Assembly (NCBI GenBank): GCA_900762245.1
Contig: CAAFFR010000184.1
Coordinates: 1 to 8,974, forward strand
Length of the DNA: 8,974 nucleotides
Source of the DNA: an uncultured Oscillospiraceae bacterium
Lineage (GTDB): Bacteria; Bacillota_A; Clostridia; Oscillospirales; Oscillospiraceae
Direction of reading: 5' to 3'
Made by a program: the position numbers and the translations under genes. Positions within the stretch are counted from its first letter, which is position 1, and each line of letters begins with the position of its first letter. The notes beneath the pieces were generated by a model. The model was not told the DNA's origin and did no database searches. It saw only the letters and a program-made list of their open reading frames with translations. Shown piece by piece: positions 6,824-8,974 of this stretch.

Positions 6824-7945
6824 ATGAATCTGATCTTTACCTGCGGCGGCACCGCCGGGCATATCAATCCTGCCATTGCGGTTGCCAATATGATGAAAGA
6901 GCGGTATCCCGACAGCAAAATCCTCTTTATCGGCGCTGCCGGACATATGGAAGAAAAACTGGTGCCTCAGGCAGGCTTTGAAGTGACCTGTCTGCCCGGT
7001 TCCGGCCTGAGCCGGAAGCTGAATGCAGCCGGTATCAAGAAAAATCTGTACGCCGTCAAGTGCGTGCTGGATGCCGTGAAGTCCTGCAAGAAGATTTTTA
7101 AGGAATTTAAGCCCGATGTGGTCATCGGTACCGGCGGCTATGCCAGCTTCCCGGCGCTGTATGCGGCCCAGTCCATGGGTATCCCCACCTGCGTCCATGA
7201 AAGCAATGCAGTTCCCGGTGTTACCACCAAAATGGCGGCCAGCAAGGCCAGCCGTGTGCTGGTGGCCTTTGAAGAAAGCGTGCAGCATTACAAGCATCCC
7301 GAAAAGGTAGAAGTGGTGGGCATGCCTGTCCGCCGGGAATTTCTTTACACCACGAAGGAGGAAGCCCGGAAGGAACTGGGGCTTTCCGGTCATGTGGTGG
7401 TCTCTGCCTTCGGTTCCCAGGGTGCCAAGGTCATGAATGAGACCATGGCGGATATGATCCCCATGGAACAGGCGGATCAATTCCCCTTCCATCACATCCA
7501 CGCCACCGGCAGCTTCGGCAAGGAATGGATGCCCAAGCGGGTGAAGGACAATGGCGTGGACTACGAAAACTGCCCGGCACTTGACATCCGGGAGTATATT
7601 TATAATATGCCCACCGTTATGGCTGCGGCAGATGTGATCATCGGCCGGGCAGGCAGCGCTACCTGCAATGAGATCGCTGCCTCCGGTACTCCCTGCATTC
7701 TGATCCCTTCTCCCAATGTGACCAACAACCATCAGGAGAAAAATGCCCGGGTTCTGGAAGAGGGCGGCGGCGCGGTGGTGGTTCTGGAAAAGGACTGCAC
7801 CCCCGAAAAAATGTACAGCCTCATCAAAGAACTTCTGGCGGACGCAGACCGCCGGGAGGAAATGTCCCGGAAGCTGCACACCATGGTGCGCTTAAACTCC
7901 ACAGAGCAGATCTGCGACATCGTGGAGGAACTTGCGAAGAAATAA
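6824..7945 (+). CDS. murG: UDP-GlcNAc:lipid I N-acetylglucosaminyltransferase MurG
   Basis: This peripheral membrane GT-B (family GT28) glycosyltransferase converts lipid I to lipid II on the cytoplasmic face. At 373 residues it is near the usual length. The N-terminal acceptor-binding half has GGTAGHINP (8-16), GTGGYAS (102-108) and HESN (125-128). The C-terminal UDP-GlcNAc half has FGSQGA (196-201), RAGSATCNE (275-283) with the ribose-contacting glutamate position, and NNHQEKNA (301-308). The usual GGSxGA loop has phenylalanine in place of its first glycine, which looks like a lineage variant because all other motifs are present. AGGAGG (6809-6814), inside the end of ftsW, is 9 bases before ATG and indicates coupling to ftsW. 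Confidence 0.97.
   Translation: MNLIFTCGGTAGHINPAIAVANMMKERYPDSKILFIGAAGHMEEKLVPQAGFEVTCLPGSGLSRKLNAAGIKKNLYAVKCVLDAVKSCKKIFKEFKPDVVIGTGGYASFPALYAAQSMGIPTCVHESNAVPGVTTKMAASKASRVLVAFEESVQHYKHPEKVEVVGMPVRREFLYTTKEEARKELGLSGHVVVSAFGSQGAKVMNETMADMIPMEQADQFPFHHIHATGSFGKEWMPKRVKDNGVDYENCPALDIREYIYNMPTVMAAADVIIGRAGSATCNEIAASGTPCILIPSPNVTNNHQEKNARVLEEGGGAVVVLEKDCTPEKMYSLIKELLADADRREEMSRKLHTMVRLNSTEQICDIVEELAKK
7581..7608 (+). promoter_or_regulatory. Possible internal promoter within murG
   Basis: A perfect -35 hexamer, TTGACA (7581-7586), is followed by an AT-rich stretch. TATAAT (7601-7606) is present but only 14 bases downstream, which is too close. The overlapping TAATAT (7603-7608) is 16 bases away but matches the consensus at only 4 of 6 positions. 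It would lie about 365 bases upstream of ftsQ and could supply ftsQ and later genes separately from the operon. The same bases encode a normal part of MurG (around LDIREYIYN), so chance is a serious alternative. Confidence 0.22.
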
Positions 7946-7972
7946 TCCCCCATTCCCCAGGAGGAAAAAGAT

Positions 7973-8974
7973 ATGGATACAACACAGAAGACCCGGCGGG
8001 AAGCAGCGCCCCCTCCCAGCGCCCAGCAGAACAACGGCGCGATGCGGACAGAGGAAGAACAGCGCACCGCAGCCGGTAAGCCCAAGGCCCGTCCAGCAGA
8101 GGAGAGGAAGCCTGTCAGGAAGGCTTCCGCAGCCAGAAGGGCAGCTCCTGCAAAGAAAAAGCAGCCTGTTAAGAAAAAAACAGCGGTGAAAAAGTCCGAA
8201 GAGCAGGATGTGCCGGACCGGAAGCGGTCTTATGGCAACAGCAAGCCCAAGAAGACGGTTTCCGATAAGCTGGAAGGCATGGCAAAGCAGCGGCAGGAAA
8301 AGAAGATTGCCAAGGCAAAGGCCGCGGGCAAGCCTATCCGGCCCAAGCAGCCTACCCCTGCGGTCATTTATACAGAGCCTGCGGCCTTTAACCGCAACCG
8401 CCTGCTGGTGCAGCTGGTGACGGTGGTGGCTATCGTAGCGGCTCTGGTTACAGGACTTTCCGTGTTCTTCAAAGTGGAACACATTACGGTTTCCGGTGCG
8501 AAGGTCTATGACGAATGGGCCATCAAGAATGCCTCCGGTCTGGTGGAGGGGCAGGATAACCTGCTGACCTTCAGCCGTCCCCGTGCCGGTGCCCTCATTA
8601 AGGCAAACCTGCCTTATGTGGATACGGTGCGCTTCGGTATAAAATTGCCGGATACGGTAAATATTATCGTCAAGGAAGATCAGGTGGCCTATGCCATCAA
8701 GGACCAGGATGGAACCTGGTGGATGATGAACTCCGACGGCCGCGTGGTGGAGATGGGCGACAACTCCAAGGCTTCCAACAACACCCAGGTTCTGGGCGTG
8801 GCGCTGGAGGCTCCCGTGGCAGATGAACGGGGCGTGGCCTTTGAAGTTATGACCACGGAAACCACCCCGGAGGGAGAACTGGCCCCGGTCACCGTTACCG
8901 GTGCCCAGCGGCTGACGGCTGCACTGCAGATTCTGCAGGCCCTGGAGGCCAACGGTATCGTCGGTGATGTTGCC
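7973..8974 (+). CDS. ftsQ: Cell division protein FtsQ/DivIB, 3' partial
   Basis: This is a bitopic septum protein that links the FtsL/DivIC (FtsB) partners with the peptidoglycan synthases. The frame is open from ATG to the right edge, giving 334 residues with no stop. Residues 1-140 are a cytoplasmic tail very rich in Lys, Ala, Arg and Pro, with runs such as AKKKQPVKKKTAVKK (60-74). One membrane segment follows (about 144-166), then a POTRA domain starting FFKVEHITVSGA and running to about 235 (through LPDTVNIIVKEDQVAYAI), and part of the beta domain. AGGAGG (7959-7964) is 8 bases before ATG, which fixes the start. The gene follows murG by 27 bases, the usual place for divIB. The tail is long even for Gram-positive DivIB. 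Family assignment rests on topology, the POTRA pattern and position rather than catalytic residues. Confidence 0.88.
   Translation, partial: MDTTQKTRREAAPPPSAQQNNGAMRTEEEQRTAAGKPKARPAEERKPVRKASAARRAAPAKKKQPVKKKTAVKKSEEQDVPDRKRSYGNSKPKKTVSDKLEGMAKQRQEKKIAKAKAAGKPIRPKQPTPAVIYTEPAAFNRNRLLVQLVTVVAIVAALVTGLSVFFKVEHITVSGAKVYDEWAIKNASGLVEGQDNLLTFSRPRAGALIKANLPYVDTVRFGIKLPDTVNIIVKEDQVAYAIKDQDGTWWMMNSDGRVVEMGDNSKASNNTQVLGVALEAPVADERGVAFEVMTTETTPEGELAPVTVTGAQRLTAALQILQALEANGIVGDVA

Overview
The window is a stretch of a division and cell-wall (dcw) cluster, with every gene on the + strand. In order: a class B penicillin-binding protein with PASTA repeats (3' part only), murE, murF, mraY, ftsW, murG and ftsQ/divIB (5' part only). 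The organism is most likely a Gram-positive Clostridia member, probably of the Oscillospirales. The reasons are strong AGGAGG-type ribosome binding sites, high G/C at third codon positions, a PASTA-bearing SpoVD/PBP2x-type enzyme directly before murE, a meso-diaminopimelate-type MurE, and a DivIB with a long basic N-terminal tail. The genus cannot be read from the sequence.

Layout. Bases 2-1471 hold the transpeptidase gene, cut by the left edge. Bases 1468-1714 are the first non-coding gap. It contains a foldback, MITE-like element of about 160 bp flanked by CTAG, then a 30-bp palindrome, then the murE ribosome binding site. murE and murF overlap by a few bases. mraY follows murF after 14 bases, with its ribosome binding site overlapping the murF stop. 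Bases 5516-5658 are the second gap, filled by a pair of inverted GC-rich repeats (REPIN-like). ftsW and murG are 4 bases apart, and ftsQ follows murG after 27 bases and runs off the right edge.

How the genes work together. MurE adds the third residue and MurF the terminal dipeptide to UDP-MurNAc-peptide. MraY moves the product onto undecaprenyl phosphate (lipid I). MurG adds GlcNAc (lipid II). FtsW, a SEDS glycosyltransferase, polymerises lipid II, and the class B PBP cross-links the strands. FtsQ/DivIB helps hold the septal enzymes together. murD, which often sits between mraY and ftsW in this cluster, is absent, and that position holds the inverted repeat pair.

The genes themselves are conventional. 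What stands out is the non-coding structure. The only two gaps wider than 30 bp in an otherwise compact operon both carry transcribed inverted-repeat elements, and one of these lies immediately after a stop codon that belongs to its apparent target-site duplication. I found no CRISPR array, tRNA, rRNA, riboswitch or complete insertion sequence, and no convincing evidence of a new multi-gene system.
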